NCBI RefSeq assembly: GCF_002886045.1 | Contig: NZ_CP025791.1 | Coordinates: 2,371,001 to 2,435,000, forward strand | Source of the DNA: Flavivirga eckloniae | GTDB lineage: Bacteria > Bacteroidota > Bacteroidia > Flavobacteriales > Flavobacteriaceae | DNA length: 64,000 nucleotides | Reading direction: 5' to 3' | Shown here: positions 36,792 to 45,975 of the stretch, in pieces | How the letters are laid out: each line of letters opens with the position of its first letter | How positions within the stretch are numbered: position 1 is the stretch's first letter | The notes under the pieces: generated by a model | The model's database searches: none | Told to the model about the DNA's origin: nothing | The model's input: only the letters and a program-made list of their open reading frames with translations | Program-made: the position numbers and the translations under genes

Positions 36792-37203
36792 AAAAGGATA
36801 TGTTAAAGTAAAATTGCATCTTACTAAAACAAATCATTTTGAAATAAAAGCAACTATAAATGGCCATAAAGGATTATTTATTTTAGATACCGGAGCATCA
36901 AACTCTTGTGTAGGTTTTGAAGCCATCGAAACATTTAAACTTAAAACCGAAGACTCCATTATTAAAGCTGCTGGCGCAGGTGCTGTAGACATGGAAACCA
37001 AAATGTCTAAAAAGAACAAAGTGAAAATTGGAAAGTGGAAACGCAATAAGGTTGTTTTGGTTTTGTTTAACCTCACGCATGTAAATACAGCGCTAATAAA
37101 CCACAATTCTAAGCCTGTAGATGGGATAATAGGCGCGGATATCTTAAAAAAAGCTAAAGCCATAATAGATTATGAAAAGAAATATCTATATTTAAAATTA
37201 TAA
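36760..37203 (+). CDS. Retropepsin-like aspartic protease, cytoplasmic
   Basis: The 147-aa product has no signal peptide. It has the single-domain aspartic protease motif ILDTGASNSC (Asp43), a flap-like region with GAGAVDME (about 70-77), and the second hydrophobic-hydrophobic-Gly motif GIIGADILKKAKAIIDYEK (about 122-140), as in retropepsin-type clan AA proteins that work as dimers. It overlaps the CHAT gene by 32 bp, so translation is coupled. The adjacency of two different protease classes in one operon is unusual and implies a proteolytic cascade or regulated turnover. Confidence 0.8.
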   Translation: MEKTLQEFLNEKGYVKVKLHLTKTNHFEIKATINGHKGLFILDTGASNSCVGFEAIETFKLKTEDSIIKAAGAGAVDMETKMSKKNKVKIGKWKRNKVVLVLFNLTHVNTALINHNSKPVDGIIGADILKKAKAIIDYEKKYLYLKL

Positions 37204-37259
37204 ACAGATCTAAACAAAACTTATACTTTAATTAATAGCATTTCAATTCTCCTCAGGTA

Positions 37260-37892
37260 ATGAATACTTCAATAGTAATTGCTGACGATCATCCATTAAT
37301 GTTAAGGGGTTTAACTGATTTTTTAACTTCTAAGGGCTATAACATCATAGGAAGTGCCCAGGATGGCAATGCAGCCTACAATCTTATAGTAAAACTAAAA
37401 CCAGACATAGCTGTTCTAGATATAAGAATGCCTCACAGAACAGGTTTGGAAATCGCAGAGGCTTGTAAAAAAAACCATTTAAATACTAAAGTTATCCTTA
37501 TTACCTTTGATAAAGAAGAGGAGTTATACGATAAAGCAAAAGAATTTAATGTTTTTGGATACATTTTAAAAGAATTTGCCATTGAAGAAATTGAAACTTG
37601 TATTGAACATGTTATAAATGGCACGCCCTATTTTAGTGAAGAAATAGCTTCTTATTTAAATGCAAGCAACTTAGCGCAAAGACCCGAGGTAATAAATTCG
37701 TTAACCAAGTCTGAACTTAAAATAGTAAAGCTTATTTCTGAAAGCAAAACAAGCCATGATATTGCAGAAGACCTATCAATTTCTGTTCGTACTGTAGATA
37801 AGCACCGAAGTAACATCGTAGCCAAATTGGGCTTGGATAATAAACCTACATCACTTTCAATTTGGGCTAACTTAAATAAAAACCATCTTTAA
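37260..37892 (+). CDS. Orphan LuxR/NarL-type response regulator
   Basis: The 210-aa product has a receiver domain (about 3-120) with acidic pocket D9-D10 and phosphoacceptor Asp54 (VLDIRMP). The usual K105-region Lys is replaced by the segment GYILKE, which keeps a Lys. A LuxR-type HTH follows (about 145-205; LTKSELKIVKLISESKTSHDIAEDLSISVRTVDKHRSNI). No histidine kinase is adjacent. It is the last gene of the CHAT operon, 56 bp after the retropepsin gene, and is followed directly by a hairpin terminator and two tandem RNA-like units. Confidence 0.88.
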   Translation: MNTSIVIADDHPLMLRGLTDFLTSKGYNIIGSAQDGNAAYNLIVKLKPDIAVLDIRMPHRTGLEIAEACKKNHLNTKVILITFDKEEELYDKAKEFNVFGYILKEFAIEEIETCIEHVINGTPYFSEEIASYLNASNLAQRPEVINSLTKSELKIVKLISESKTSHDIAEDLSISVRTVDKHRSNIVAKLGLDNKPTSLSIWANLNKNHL

Positions 37893-37920
37893 AAAATACG
37901 TAGAAGTGCGTATTTTTTTT
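37893..37920 (+). terminator. Terminator of the CHAT operon
   Basis: AAAATACG (37893-37900) and CGTATTTT (37909-37916) form an 8-bp stem starting directly at the response regulator stop, followed by T8. A near copy at 38040-38063 starts the second tandem unit. Confidence 0.75.
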
Positions 37921-37947
37921 CTCACAAATACAACTTACCTTTACGGA

Positions 37948-38014
37948 GCTATTAATTAGTTCTTAGGGAGAATTATAGAAGGCTCTAAATATGTATATAT
38001 TTAGGGCTTTCGCA
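37948..38014 (+). ncRNA. Predicted small RNA, tandem unit 1
   Basis: The unit is preceded by TACCTTTAC (37936-37944), which is close to the TAnnTTTG -7 box. The body has a small hairpin (AGTTCT...AGAATT, about 37958-37974) and an 11-bp terminal stem (37982-37992 with 37997-38007, loop GTAT) followed by T-rich sequence. It aligns with unit 2 at a 147-bp offset, sharing GCTATTAATTA and GAATTAT and AGGCTCT. No ORF is present. Expression is predicted, not shown. Confidence 0.45.
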
Positions 38015-38094
38015 TTTTATAAACCCTATTGTAAATTGAAAAATACGTAGAACTGCTTATTTTTTATTTCGTTATCACAACATACCTTTACACT

Positions 38095-38163
38095 GCTATT
38101 AATTAATTCTTTGAGAGAGAGAATTATCCTAAAGGCTCTGCGCTAAATAAGCGCAGAGTTTTT
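38095..38163 (+). ncRNA. Predicted small RNA, tandem unit 2
   Basis: It has the same layout as unit 1: TACCTTTAC (38083-38091), GCTATTAATTAATTCT, GAGAATTAT, AGGCTCT. It then has a 9-bp GC-rich stem (CTCTGCGCT at 38136-38144, AGCGCAGAG at 38150-38158) and T5. The terminal stem sequence is almost wholly different from unit 1 but pairs equally well. That is the pattern expected when RNA structure is conserved. Confidence 0.45.
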
Positions 38164-38200
38164 AATCTAAACATTTTAAAGGGAAAATTTTAAAGTTATA

Positions 38201-38305
38201 ATGATGGAAAAAGATAATGATATTCTTGACAAATACTGTATGATAGGATTAGGTGTCCTGGTAGTTGTTGTCATTTCAATAAACCTAGTTATGTGCTTCA
38301 GTTAA
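38201..38305 (+). CDS. Predicted 34-aa single-span membrane peptide
   Basis: ATG 38201 (or 38204) opens an acidic N-terminus (MEKDNDILDKY) followed by about 20 hydrophobic residues (IGLGVLVVVVISINLVM) and a short CFS tail. It sits between the tandem RNA-like units and a strong terminator, consistent with a small transcribed gene. Several Flavobacteria have such short membrane ORFs of unknown role. Confidence 0.4.
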   Translation: MMEKDNDILDKYCMIGLGVLVVVVISINLVMCFS

Positions 38306-38342
38306 TGTTTTTTTACACTTGAATTATATTTAGTTAATCCAA

Positions 38343-38376
38343 AAGGGGCTATTAATAATCTTATTAATAGCCCCTT
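38343..38376. terminator. Strong bidirectional terminator
   Basis: A perfect 16-bp stem (AAGGGGCTATTAATAA at 38343-38358 with TTATTAATAGCCCCTT at 38361-38376) has a 2-nt loop. It lies between the small membrane ORF and the convergent gene at 38409. Confidence 0.8.
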
Positions 38377-38408
38377 CTATATTTAAAAACCTATAAGTAG
38401 TTTTAAAT

Positions 38409-39728
38409 TTATTTTGCAAGAGCAGTTCTTTTTAATTTGGCTTTCTTTAATTGCTTCTGTATTTTTTTAATTGCGAAATTGATAGACTTATCAGGTTCTA
38501 TAATATTATACGCACCCCAGAAATTTGGATCTGAAAATCCGATAGACTTTTCAATCATTATTATTGAAGGCTTAATTCTGTCTTTATATTTTGGAACACT
38601 TTCATTTATATTCTTCTCCCAATCTGTAACAGCCATTTCGCACACCATACTATAAACCGAATTAAATAACTTGTAATCCCAATTTACTTTAAACTCTAAT
38701 AAAAGTTTACTATAACCATAATACCATTTATTATTTTTTTCAAGATAATCTACACGGTATGCCACTTCTTTAGGCCAAACATCTGCTCGCGTGGGTTTTT
38801 TTCTAACAAGTATTCGAGCTGCTTCTTTTTTATCTGTTATATTCAATGAATAAATAGCGCTTGTAAGGATCTTTTTTTCAGCATCAATAAATAATTGACC
38901 TTTGTAAAGAGGCTTTTTAACATCTTCTTTTTGTTCAAAATTTATTACATAAATAAGCCTGTTATTTATTTTTGTAGAATGATCGAGCCTGAATACATAA
39001 TCATTTAGCAATCCATCAGTAAAAATATATTCAGGATACTTCATAATATCCAAATATACTGTATTAAAAGGCCCCCCTTGTAATTTTAGTGCTAATGTGT
39101 CAAGTTTTTTGTAGTTCGAACTCTTTCTGGATTTATACAGCTTTAGTTTATCCCTTTTTTGAGACTTGTAAGGCGCCTTATAAATATTTACTACCGCCTC
39201 TGAAAGCGATATATTCTTTTTCCTTTTTTTTATTGTTTCTCTGTAAAAGGCTGTCATTAAGGTGGGATCGCTAAAATAATTTTCGCCCTTTTTCTTTAAA
39301 GTTTCCCGAACTAATTCACTTGCGTTCTTGATAGTTTCAATGTTTATTTCACTTAATTCGGTTATATGCACTTCTAATCCAATATTATTTTTAGAAGCTT
39401 TAAGTTGTCTTAAAGAAATCTCCTTATTCTCATAACCTAAAGAGGATATAACAACATTACTTTCATTTATATTCTTTGGAACTTTTAATAAAAACTTACC
39501 TTCTGCATTGGTAACAGTAGTAATGTTAGTGCCTCGAATAGACAAGGTAGCCAAAACTAAAGGTTTTTTTGAGTTTTGGTCTATGACTTTGCCTTTATAT
39601 TGATTGTAATGATTATTTAACTCTTTGGTGTCTTGTGAATAAATGGTTTGATTTACACTTAATAATAATGTAAAGACCAAGAACATAGTAAGGTTTCTTT
39701 TAAAGTAGAAAAAATGAAGCGGTTTCAT
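38409..39728 (-). CDS. CarboxypepD_reg-like (DUF5686-related) secreted protein
   Basis: The 439-aa product has a signal peptide (about residues 1-30) and a CarboxypepD_reg-like Ig-fold domain (about 43-125; YKGKVIDQNSKKPLVLATL ... TNAEGKFLLKVP ... ISSLGYE). A region of about 300 aa follows with YFSDPTLMTAFYRETIKKRKK and GFSDPNFWGAYNIIEPD, common in Bacteroidota proteins of this type. It lacks the outer-membrane barrel that full DUF5686 proteins carry, so a periplasmic location is likely. Function is unknown. It is single, with its own terminator side at 38343. Confidence 0.75.
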   Translation of the reverse strand: MKPLHFFYFKRNLTMFLVFTLLLSVNQTIYSQDTKELNNHYNQYKGKVIDQNSKKPLVLATLSIRGTNITTVTNAEGKFLLKVPKNINESNVVISSLGYENKEISLRQLKASKNNIGLEVHITELSEINIETIKNASELVRETLKKKGENYFSDPTLMTAFYRETIKKRKKNISLSEAVVNIYKAPYKSQKRDKLKLYKSRKSSNYKKLDTLALKLQGGPFNTVYLDIMKYPEYIFTDGLLNDYVFRLDHSTKINNRLIYVINFEQKEDVKKPLYKGQLFIDAEKKILTSAIYSLNITDKKEAARILVRKKPTRADVWPKEVAYRVDYLEKNNKWYYGYSKLLLEFKVNWDYKLFNSVYSMVCEMAVTDWEKNINESVPKYKDRIKPSIIMIEKSIGFSDPNFWGAYNIIEPDKSINFAIKKIQKQLKKAKLKRTALAK

Positions 39729-39895
39729 GTGTTTTTGCTTTTAATTAATATTATGTTTTACTTTTTGATTACTAGTAAATTAACATAAGTATTGTTGTAA
39801 AAATGTGCGGTTTCATGAAACAGGACTCATTTTTTCAGGTATCTAATTCAGCTTTTATAAAAACCTAAAAAAGAACAAATACTTCTATACGCTTC

Positions 39896-41005
39896 TTATT
39901 GAAGTGTTTTTTTATAGTTGGTGGGTGTGGTTTGTGTATGCTTTTTAAATGCAAAATTAAAGGCGCTTTTAGAATTGAAACCAGATTCGTAAACAATTTC
40001 TAAAATAGTTTTTCCCGAATGTCTGTATTGCTCAATTAAACTTTTAGCTTCATCTATACGATAAGTATTGATATAATCCTGAAAGGACATTTTATAATAT
40101 GAGTTAATAAATTGTGACAATTGCCTTTCTTTTATTTCCATTCTCGAGGCTAATTCAGATAAGGTCAAGCTAAATTGCAAAAAAGGTTTTTGATCATTCA
40201 TGAGGAACTCCAATCTGGTCTTTAACCTGTTTAACTCTTCTTTCGAAAACGATGATGCTTTGGATATTTTTATCTGCTCTCCAAAATGGGATCCCACGAG
40301 AGCTCTAATTAGTATCACAGTAAAATATGAAAAGAATAAAATGGCAGTAGCATATTGATAGGTTGTTGTTTCTTTATATCCAGAAGTAAAATAAATAACG
40401 CCCGCTATATTATTACAAATGCAAGCGACAAAATAACCATAAATAATAAATCTATTCCATTTTATTTTTGTTTTAATGAGAGCTGTTTTTAGCTCATTTT
40501 TTTTAGCAAAATGCTCCAAAGCAAAAATGGAAAGAATATTATATGTCATAACCTGAATAGCAATAAATACACTAAGCGCTTTTCTAAAGGAAAAACTTAA
40601 TACTTCTTTAGAATAAAGAATTCGTCTTTTTTCCTCTATGGATTCAAAGTGAAAAAAGGAAATAGAATATATAGCTATTAAAATAAAAGGAAGGTAATGG
40701 AGTAAGTATATCCTTTTAAATTTAAAGTTATTAGTTGTTTCTGACTTTATGTATAAATAAATACACGGTCCCCAAACTAAGAAAAAAGGATAAGAGATAT
40801 ATGCTAAAAAAGGATAAGGTTTGAATGTGAAATCAAAATGTAACCAACATAACACCTCTAACGAACTCAAAATTTGAGCAAAAAAAAAGAAAACCATTAA
40901 CCTGTTTGAGATTAAACGATATCCTTTATACAATAAGACGATAATTAATGGAATTTGTATAAAAATTGAAAGAATATGAATGATATCAATCAGAGTAAAA
41001 TTCAA
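39896..41005 (-). CDS. Membrane-anchored AraC-family transcriptional regulator
   Basis: The 369-aa product has an N-terminal membrane part with about seven helices (residues 5-235) and a C-terminal AraC-type double HTH (about 262-369). The HTH includes LTLSELASRMEIKERQLSQFIN and the second helix region TILEIVYESGFNSKSAFNFAFKKHTQTTPTNYKK. This architecture (7TM sensor plus AraC HTH, DNA-binding from the membrane) is common in Bacteroidota. The ligand is unknown and no target gene is obvious; the CarboxypepD_reg-like gene next to it is in the same direction but separated by 167 bp. Confidence 0.88.
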   Translation of the reverse strand: MNFTLIDIIHILSIFIQIPLIIVLLYKGYRLISNRLMVFFFFAQILSSLEVLCWLHFDFTFKPYPFLAYISYPFFLVWGPCIYLYIKSETTNNFKFKRIYLLHYLPFILIAIYSISFFHFESIEEKRRILYSKEVLSFSFRKALSVFIAIQVMTYNILSIFALEHFAKKNELKTALIKTKIKWNRFIIYGYFVACICNNIAGVIYFTSGYKETTTYQYATAILFFSYFTVILIRALVGSHFGEQIKISKASSFSKEELNRLKTRLEFLMNDQKPFLQFSLTLSELASRMEIKERQLSQFINSYYKMSFQDYINTYRIDEAKSLIEQYRHSGKTILEIVYESGFNSKSAFNFAFKKHTQTTPTNYKKTLQ

Positions 41006-41230
41006 AAATACAACAGGTTTTAATTAATGATTTTTCCAGACTTATACATTTGCATAAAAATATAAAAAATGGATTTATACGTGTTAAAGTATCAAAAATG
41101 TATCAATTTCAAATAGTTTAATAAACAACTTTTAAACTTTATCATATATTCGTCAGCTAAATTTCCTTGTTATTATTCTAAAAACAAAAGAAAAATCATC
41201 GAACAACATTTAAATATTGAGCAATAAAAA

Positions 41231-41249
41231 ACACCCCTATTGGAGGTGT
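41231..41249 (-). terminator. Terminator of sucAB
   Basis: The stem ACACC.CC/GG.GGTGT (41231-41249) is followed on the minus strand by a T run; it ends 27 bp from the sucB stop. Confidence 0.65.
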
Positions 41250-41275
41250 CTTTTATTCTTTATATTACAAAAGTA

Positions 41276-42484
41276 TTAGAGTTCTAACGCTTTCTTAACA
41301 TCATTATCCATTAACAATTCTACAGGATTTTCTAAAGCCTCTTTTACAGCAACTAAAAACCCTACACTTTCTTTACCATCAATAATTCTATGGTCGTAAG
41401 AAAGCGCTACATACATAATTGGACGTATTTCTACTTTGCCATCAATCGCAACCGGACGCTCTACAATATTATGCATTCCTAAAATACCACTTTGTGGTGG
41501 ATTAATAATTGGGGTAGATAACATACTACCAAATACACCTCCATTAGATATTGTAAATGTTCCCCCAGTCATTTCATCAACCGTAATTTGTCCATCCCGG
41601 GCACGAATAGCCAAACGTTTCACTTCGGCCTCAACACCTCTAAAACTTAAATTCTCTGCATTTCGCATTACAGGAACCATCAATCCTTTAGGTCCGGAAA
41701 CAGCGATACTAATATCACAAAAGTCATAACTTATCATTTCCTTTCCATCGATCATTGAATTTACCGCTGGATACATTTTTAATGCTCTAACTACGGCTAA
41801 TGTAAAGAAACTCATAAAACCTAAACCAACACCGTGTTTAGCCTTAAATGTTTCTTTGTATTCTGAACGTAGTGCAAAAATCGGAGACATGTCTACCTCG
41901 TTAAAGGTCGTTAACATGGCTGTGGTATTTTTAGCCTCAACCAAACGCTCTGCTACCTTACGACGTAACATAGACATTTTACTTCGTGATGTACCTCTAT
42001 TTCCTCCAGTTGGAGTTCCCATAGAAGGCACAGCATTTATAGCATCTTCTTTAGTGACCCTACCATCTTTTCCTGTTCCAGAAATGGAAGCCGCTTCTAT
42101 ACCTTTTTCTGCTAAAATCTTTTTAGCAGCTGGACTTGCCGAACCTGTAGCATATGTTTTGGCTTCAGGAACAGCAGCTTTTGGTGTTTCAGTTTTTGGA
42201 GCTTCTTCTTTGCTCTCTGCTTTAGGCGCACCTCCTTCAGGTTTTTCTGCACTTGTATCGATTAAACAAACAACAGCTCCAACCTCTACAGCATCACCCT
42301 CTTCTGCTTTAAACGTAATAGTTCCGCTAACCTCTGCTGGTAATTCCAATGTTGCTTTATCACTATCTACCTCTGCTATAGCCTGATCTTTCTCAACATA
42401 ATCTCCCTCTTCTACTAACCATGTAGCTATTTCCACTTCTGTAATGGATTCCCCCGGCGAAGGCACTTTCATTTCTAAAATCAT
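41276..42484 (-). CDS. sucB: Dihydrolipoyllysine-residue succinyltransferase (E2 of 2-oxoglutarate dehydrogenase)
   Basis: The 402-aa product has an N-terminal lipoyl domain with [14 protein letters not shown] (lipoylated Lys43), a Pro/Ala/Glu/Lys-rich hinge (about 80-112), and a peripheral-subunit-binding domain ([26 protein letters not shown], about 116-150). The catalytic domain ends in [16 protein letters not shown] (active-site His about residue 373). It transfers the succinyl group from the E1-bound intermediate to CoA in the TCA cycle. It follows sucA by 46 bp and the pair is probably one operon. Length is typical. Confidence 0.97.
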   Translation of the reverse strand: MILEMKVPSPGESITEVEIATWLVEEGDYVEKDQAIAEVDSDKATLELPAEVSGTITFKAEEGDAVEVGAVVCLIDTSAEKPEGGAPKAESKEEAPKTETPKAAVPEAKTYATGSASPAAKKILAEKGIEAASISGTGKDGRVTKEDAINAVPSMGTPTGGNRGTSRSKMSMLRRKVAERLVEAKNTTAMLTTFNEVDMSPIFALRSEYKETFKAKHGVGLGFMSFFTLAVVRALKMYPAVNSMIDGKEMISYDFCDISIAVSGPKGLMVPVMRNAENLSFRGVEAEVKRLAIRARDGQITVDEMTGGTFTISNGGVFGSMLSTPIINPPQSGILGMHNIVERPVAIDGKVEIRPIMYVALSYDHRIIDGKESVGFLVAVKEALENPVELLMDNDVKKALEL

Positions 42485-42530
42485 TCTTTATAATTTTAAT
42501 TGTATGTGAATTGTTTCTCTTTAATATTTT

Positions 42531-45272
42531 TTAGTCGATACTGAAAACCGAATCGATTACAGATTGCTGTCTTCTCTTATCTCGCGTACTCGACCCTGGT
42601 GCTGGCACCGAATTATACGGTCTGGATGCTACTTCTAACTTAACCAAATCCATACGTTGAGCCATAAAACTCCAAGCTCCCATATTTCTAGGCTCTTCTT
42701 GTGCCCAAACATACTTTTCTACATTTGGATACCTATCAATAACCTTCTGTATACTTTCTAAATGTAATGGGAACAATTGCTCAATTCTTACCAATGCAAC
42801 ATCCTCTCTTTGCAATGATTCTCTTGCTGCCAATAAATCGTAATAGAATTTACCAGTACAGAAAACCAGTTTTTTTACGTTTTTAGGGGCAATCGTATCA
42901 TCAATAACTTCTTCAAATTTACCAGTTGCCAATTCATCCATAGACGATACTGCTTTTGGATGACGCAATAAACTCTTTGGTGTAAATACAACCAATGGTT
43001 TTCTAAAATCTCGTTTCATTTGACGACGCAACAGGTGGAAAAAGTTTGCTGGCGTAGTACAATCTGCAACAATCATATTATCCATACCACACAATTGTAA
43101 ATAACGTTCTATTCTAGCCGATGAATGCTCAGATCCTTGCCCTTCATATCCATGAGGTAATAAAACTACTATTCCATTTTGTGCTTTCCATTTATCCTCT
43201 GCTGCCGATAAATATTGGTCGAAAATAATTTGAGCTCCATTACTAAAATCACCAAACTGGGCTTCCCATATGGTTAATGTATTCGGATTAGCCATGGCAT
43301 AACCATAATCGAATCCAAGTACGCCATATTCAGATAAAAAGGAATTGTAGATATGCATTTCCCCTTTATTTTCAGGGTTTGTATTTAATAAGTTAATACG
43401 TTCTTCCGATATTTCATCACGCAAAATAGCATGACGATGGCTAAACGTTCCACGCTCTACATCCTGTCCCGAAATACGCACATTAAAGCCCTCTTCCATT
43501 AAACTACCATAAGCTAAAGTTTCGGCCATTCCCCAATCGAGAGTGTCTGTTTCAAAAGCCATCTTTTTACGTCCATCAAGAATTCTTTCCGCTTTACGTA
43601 AAAACTTAACCCCTTCCGGAACTGTTGATATTATTTTTGAAATACCTTCTAACTTATTCTTAGGGTACATGGTTTCTGCCGGTTCAAGCATGGCATCCAA
43701 ACCTTTACGTTCAAATGCTTTCCATCGCTCTTGCATAAATTCCCTAACCTTAGAAGATTTTGCTTCTTTAGCTTTCGTATATTCCCTTTCCAACGTTTCT
43801 TTAAAATCTGCAACAATCTTATCTACATAAGCTTTATCTACAGTATTCTCGGCAATTAATCTGTCGGAGTATATTTTAAAGGGATTAGGGTGTTTTGATA
43901 TGTATTTATATAAGTTTGGCTGTGTAAAACGGGGTTCGTCACCCTCATTATGACCATACTTACGATATCCTAATAAATCGATATACACATCTTTTTTATA
44001 GTGCATTCTATATTCCAAGGCCATCTCCACAGCATGTACAACAGCTTCAGCATCATCGGAATTAACATGTAAAACCGGCGATAAAGTTACTTTGGCAACA
44101 TCGGTACAATACGTACTAGATCGCGCATCTAAATAATTGGTCGTAAAACCAACTTGGTTGTTAACTACAATATGAATAGTACCTCCAGTTTTATAGCCAT
44201 TTAACTGACTCATCTGACTTACTTCATAAGCCACCCCTTGTCCAGCAATGGCAGCATCTCCATGTACTATAATGGGTACTATTTTTGAATTGTCACCATC
44301 ATAATCGCTATCAATTTTAGCACGTGTAATACCCTCTGCAACTGGAGCCACAGTTTCTAAATGTGATGGGTTAGGAACCAAATTCATTTTTATGTCCTTA
44401 CCGTTTTGGTAAGTTTTATCTAATGTTAGTCCTAGATGGTATTTAACATCCCCATCAATATTTGCATCCTCAAAATCTTTACCTTCAAACTCACTAAAAA
44501 GTTCATGTAATGGTTTTCTAAAAATATTAACCAACGTACTTAAACGTCCACGATGCGCCATTCCTAAAACACACTCTTTTACACCGTATTTTTCTACCGA
44601 ATAAAAAAGTACATTACTAATGGCTGGTATTAAAGATTCTCCTCCTTCTAAAGAAAAACGTTTCTGCCCCACATATTTGGTTTGCAAAAAGTTTTCGAAC
44701 GTAACGGCCTGATTTAATTTAGATAAAATATATTTTTTAGTTTCAACCGAGTACTGAGGGTGATTATCATTTTTATTAAGACGTTCTTGCCACCATTTAA
44801 TAACCTCTGGATTACGCAAATACATGTACTCAACACCTATAGAATCACAATAAATCCTTTCTAGATGACTAATTATTTCACGTAACGTCTTTGCACCAAT
44901 ACCCAGAATATCTCCAGCATTGAAAACAGTATCTAAATCGTTTTCGTGCAAATCGAAATTTTCTAAATCTAAAGTTGGTGAATAACTTCTACGTGTTCTT
45001 ACAGGATTTGTTTTGGTAAACAAATGACCTCGCATTCTGTATCCATCAATAAGCCTAACGACATTGAACTCTTTATGAACCTTTTCAGGGATTTGAGTAG
45101 AAACACCTTCTACAATCTCTCCGTTTAATCCATAGTTCTCACTACCAAAATCATACCCTTGAAAAAAAGCTCTCCAACTAGGTTCTACCGCATCGGGATT
45201 TTGTAAATATTGATCGTATAAATCAGCAAAATATGCTGTATGTGCTGCGTTTAAAAATGAAAATTTATCCAT
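42531..45272 (-). CDS. sucA: 2-oxoglutarate dehydrogenase E1 component
   Basis: The 913-aa product is a thiamine-diphosphate-dependent decarboxylase. The N-terminal small domain (FLNAAHTAYFADLYDQYLQNPDAVE) binds E2. The TPP domain has GMAHRGRLSTLVNI (about 235), HGDAAIAGQGVAYE (about 340) and NNQVGFTTNYLDAR (about 374). The C-terminal transketolase-like domain has HGYEGQGSEHSSARIERYLQ (about 720). It decarboxylates 2-oxoglutarate and passes the succinyl group to SucB. Lpd (E3) is not in the window. It is the first gene of the sucAB operon. Confidence 0.97.
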   Translation of the reverse strand: MDKFSFLNAAHTAYFADLYDQYLQNPDAVEPSWRAFFQGYDFGSENYGLNGEIVEGVSTQIPEKVHKEFNVVRLIDGYRMRGHLFTKTNPVRTRRSYSPTLDLENFDLHENDLDTVFNAGDILGIGAKTLREIISHLERIYCDSIGVEYMYLRNPEVIKWWQERLNKNDNHPQYSVETKKYILSKLNQAVTFENFLQTKYVGQKRFSLEGGESLIPAISNVLFYSVEKYGVKECVLGMAHRGRLSTLVNIFRKPLHELFSEFEGKDFEDANIDGDVKYHLGLTLDKTYQNGKDIKMNLVPNPSHLETVAPVAEGITRAKIDSDYDGDNSKIVPIIVHGDAAIAGQGVAYEVSQMSQLNGYKTGGTIHIVVNNQVGFTTNYLDARSSTYCTDVAKVTLSPVLHVNSDDAEAVVHAVEMALEYRMHYKKDVYIDLLGYRKYGHNEGDEPRFTQPNLYKYISKHPNPFKIYSDRLIAENTVDKAYVDKIVADFKETLEREYTKAKEAKSSKVREFMQERWKAFERKGLDAMLEPAETMYPKNKLEGISKIISTVPEGVKFLRKAERILDGRKKMAFETDTLDWGMAETLAYGSLMEEGFNVRISGQDVERGTFSHRHAILRDEISEERINLLNTNPENKGEMHIYNSFLSEYGVLGFDYGYAMANPNTLTIWEAQFGDFSNGAQIIFDQYLSAAEDKWKAQNGIVVLLPHGYEGQGSEHSSARIERYLQLCGMDNMIVADCTTPANFFHLLRRQMKRDFRKPLVVFTPKSLLRHPKAVSSMDELATGKFEEVIDDTIAPKNVKKLVFCTGKFYYDLLAARESLQREDVALVRIEQLFPLHLESIQKVIDRYPNVEKYVWAQEEPRNMGAWSFMAQRMDLVKLEVASRPYNSVPAPGSSTRDKRRQQSVIDSVFSID

Positions 45273-45429
45273 TGCTATTTTTAATCCCCTATAGGTTAGT
45301 CAAAATATTCCCCAAAAATACAACTTTTACTAAAATTAGATGTTTCTTTGACTATATTTATAACTGCATCATTTGCTTTTAATGAATATCTACTATTACC
45401 TGTTAATTTTTTAATGATTTTTAATTTTG

Positions 45430-45961
45430 ATGAAGACATTCTATAACATTAATAAAAAAATAATCTTAATTATGCTATTTATGTTTTTTGGTATAAACCA
45501 TGGAATAGCACAACAAAAGAACAGTTATTTTTGGAGCCATGTTCGCTTTGGTGGTGGTATTGGACTGGGTTTTGGTGACGGTTTTTTTTAGCGCAACTCT
45601 AGCTCCCAGTGCTATTTATAAGTTTGATGAAACTTTTGCCGCAGGCTTAGGTCTTAATGGAACTTTCGACAATCAAAAAAATGTTTACAAATCAACAATT
45701 TTAGGAGGTAGTATAATCGGTCTATTCAATATCATTAATGTGTTACAACTCTCTACCGAATTCGAACAACTTAATGTAAACCGGCGATATAATGTTAACG
45801 TAAATACTCCTAATGAAAACTATTGGTCTCCGGCCTTATTTATAGGTGCAGGATATAGAAATGGCAATGTAACCTTTGGAGTAAGGTACGACGTGTTACA
45901 CGATAAAGACAAAAGCATCTATATAGATCCTTGGGCGCCTTTCGTAAGATTTTATTTTTAA
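45430..45961 (+). pseudogene. Outer-membrane beta-barrel gene with a frameshift in a T8 tract
   Basis: ATG 45430 starts a signal peptide (ending GIAQQ) and the barrel start SYFWSHVRFGGGIGLGFGDGFF. A stop then falls at 45589 within the run of eight T at 45582-45589. Removing one T restores a frame through SATLAPSAIYKFDETFAAGLGLNG to the stop at 45961 (about 177 aa in all). The ending FVRFYF is typical of outer-membrane proteins. The ATG at 45539 is in a frame that only becomes real after the shift, so it is not the native start. The site could be a true mutation, a slippage-based on/off switch, or an assembly error. Confidence 0.75.
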
Positions 45962-45975
45962 AGAATACCTTATAG

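Noticed and set aside
36834-37163. 109-aa open frame opposite the retropepsin gene
   Set aside because: The retropepsin frame has DTGAS and the second Gly motif and fits the operon; the opposite frame has no family features.
41856-42386. 176-aa open frame opposite sucB
   Set aside because: It lies fully within the well-supported sucB gene on the other strand; its Ser/Ala/Pro-rich composition mirrors the sucB hinge.
45539-45961. A 140-aa gene starting at ATG 45539
   Set aside because: Its first 18 codons are out of frame with the signal peptide and barrel start that begin at 45430; the real gene is the frameshifted 45430-45961.
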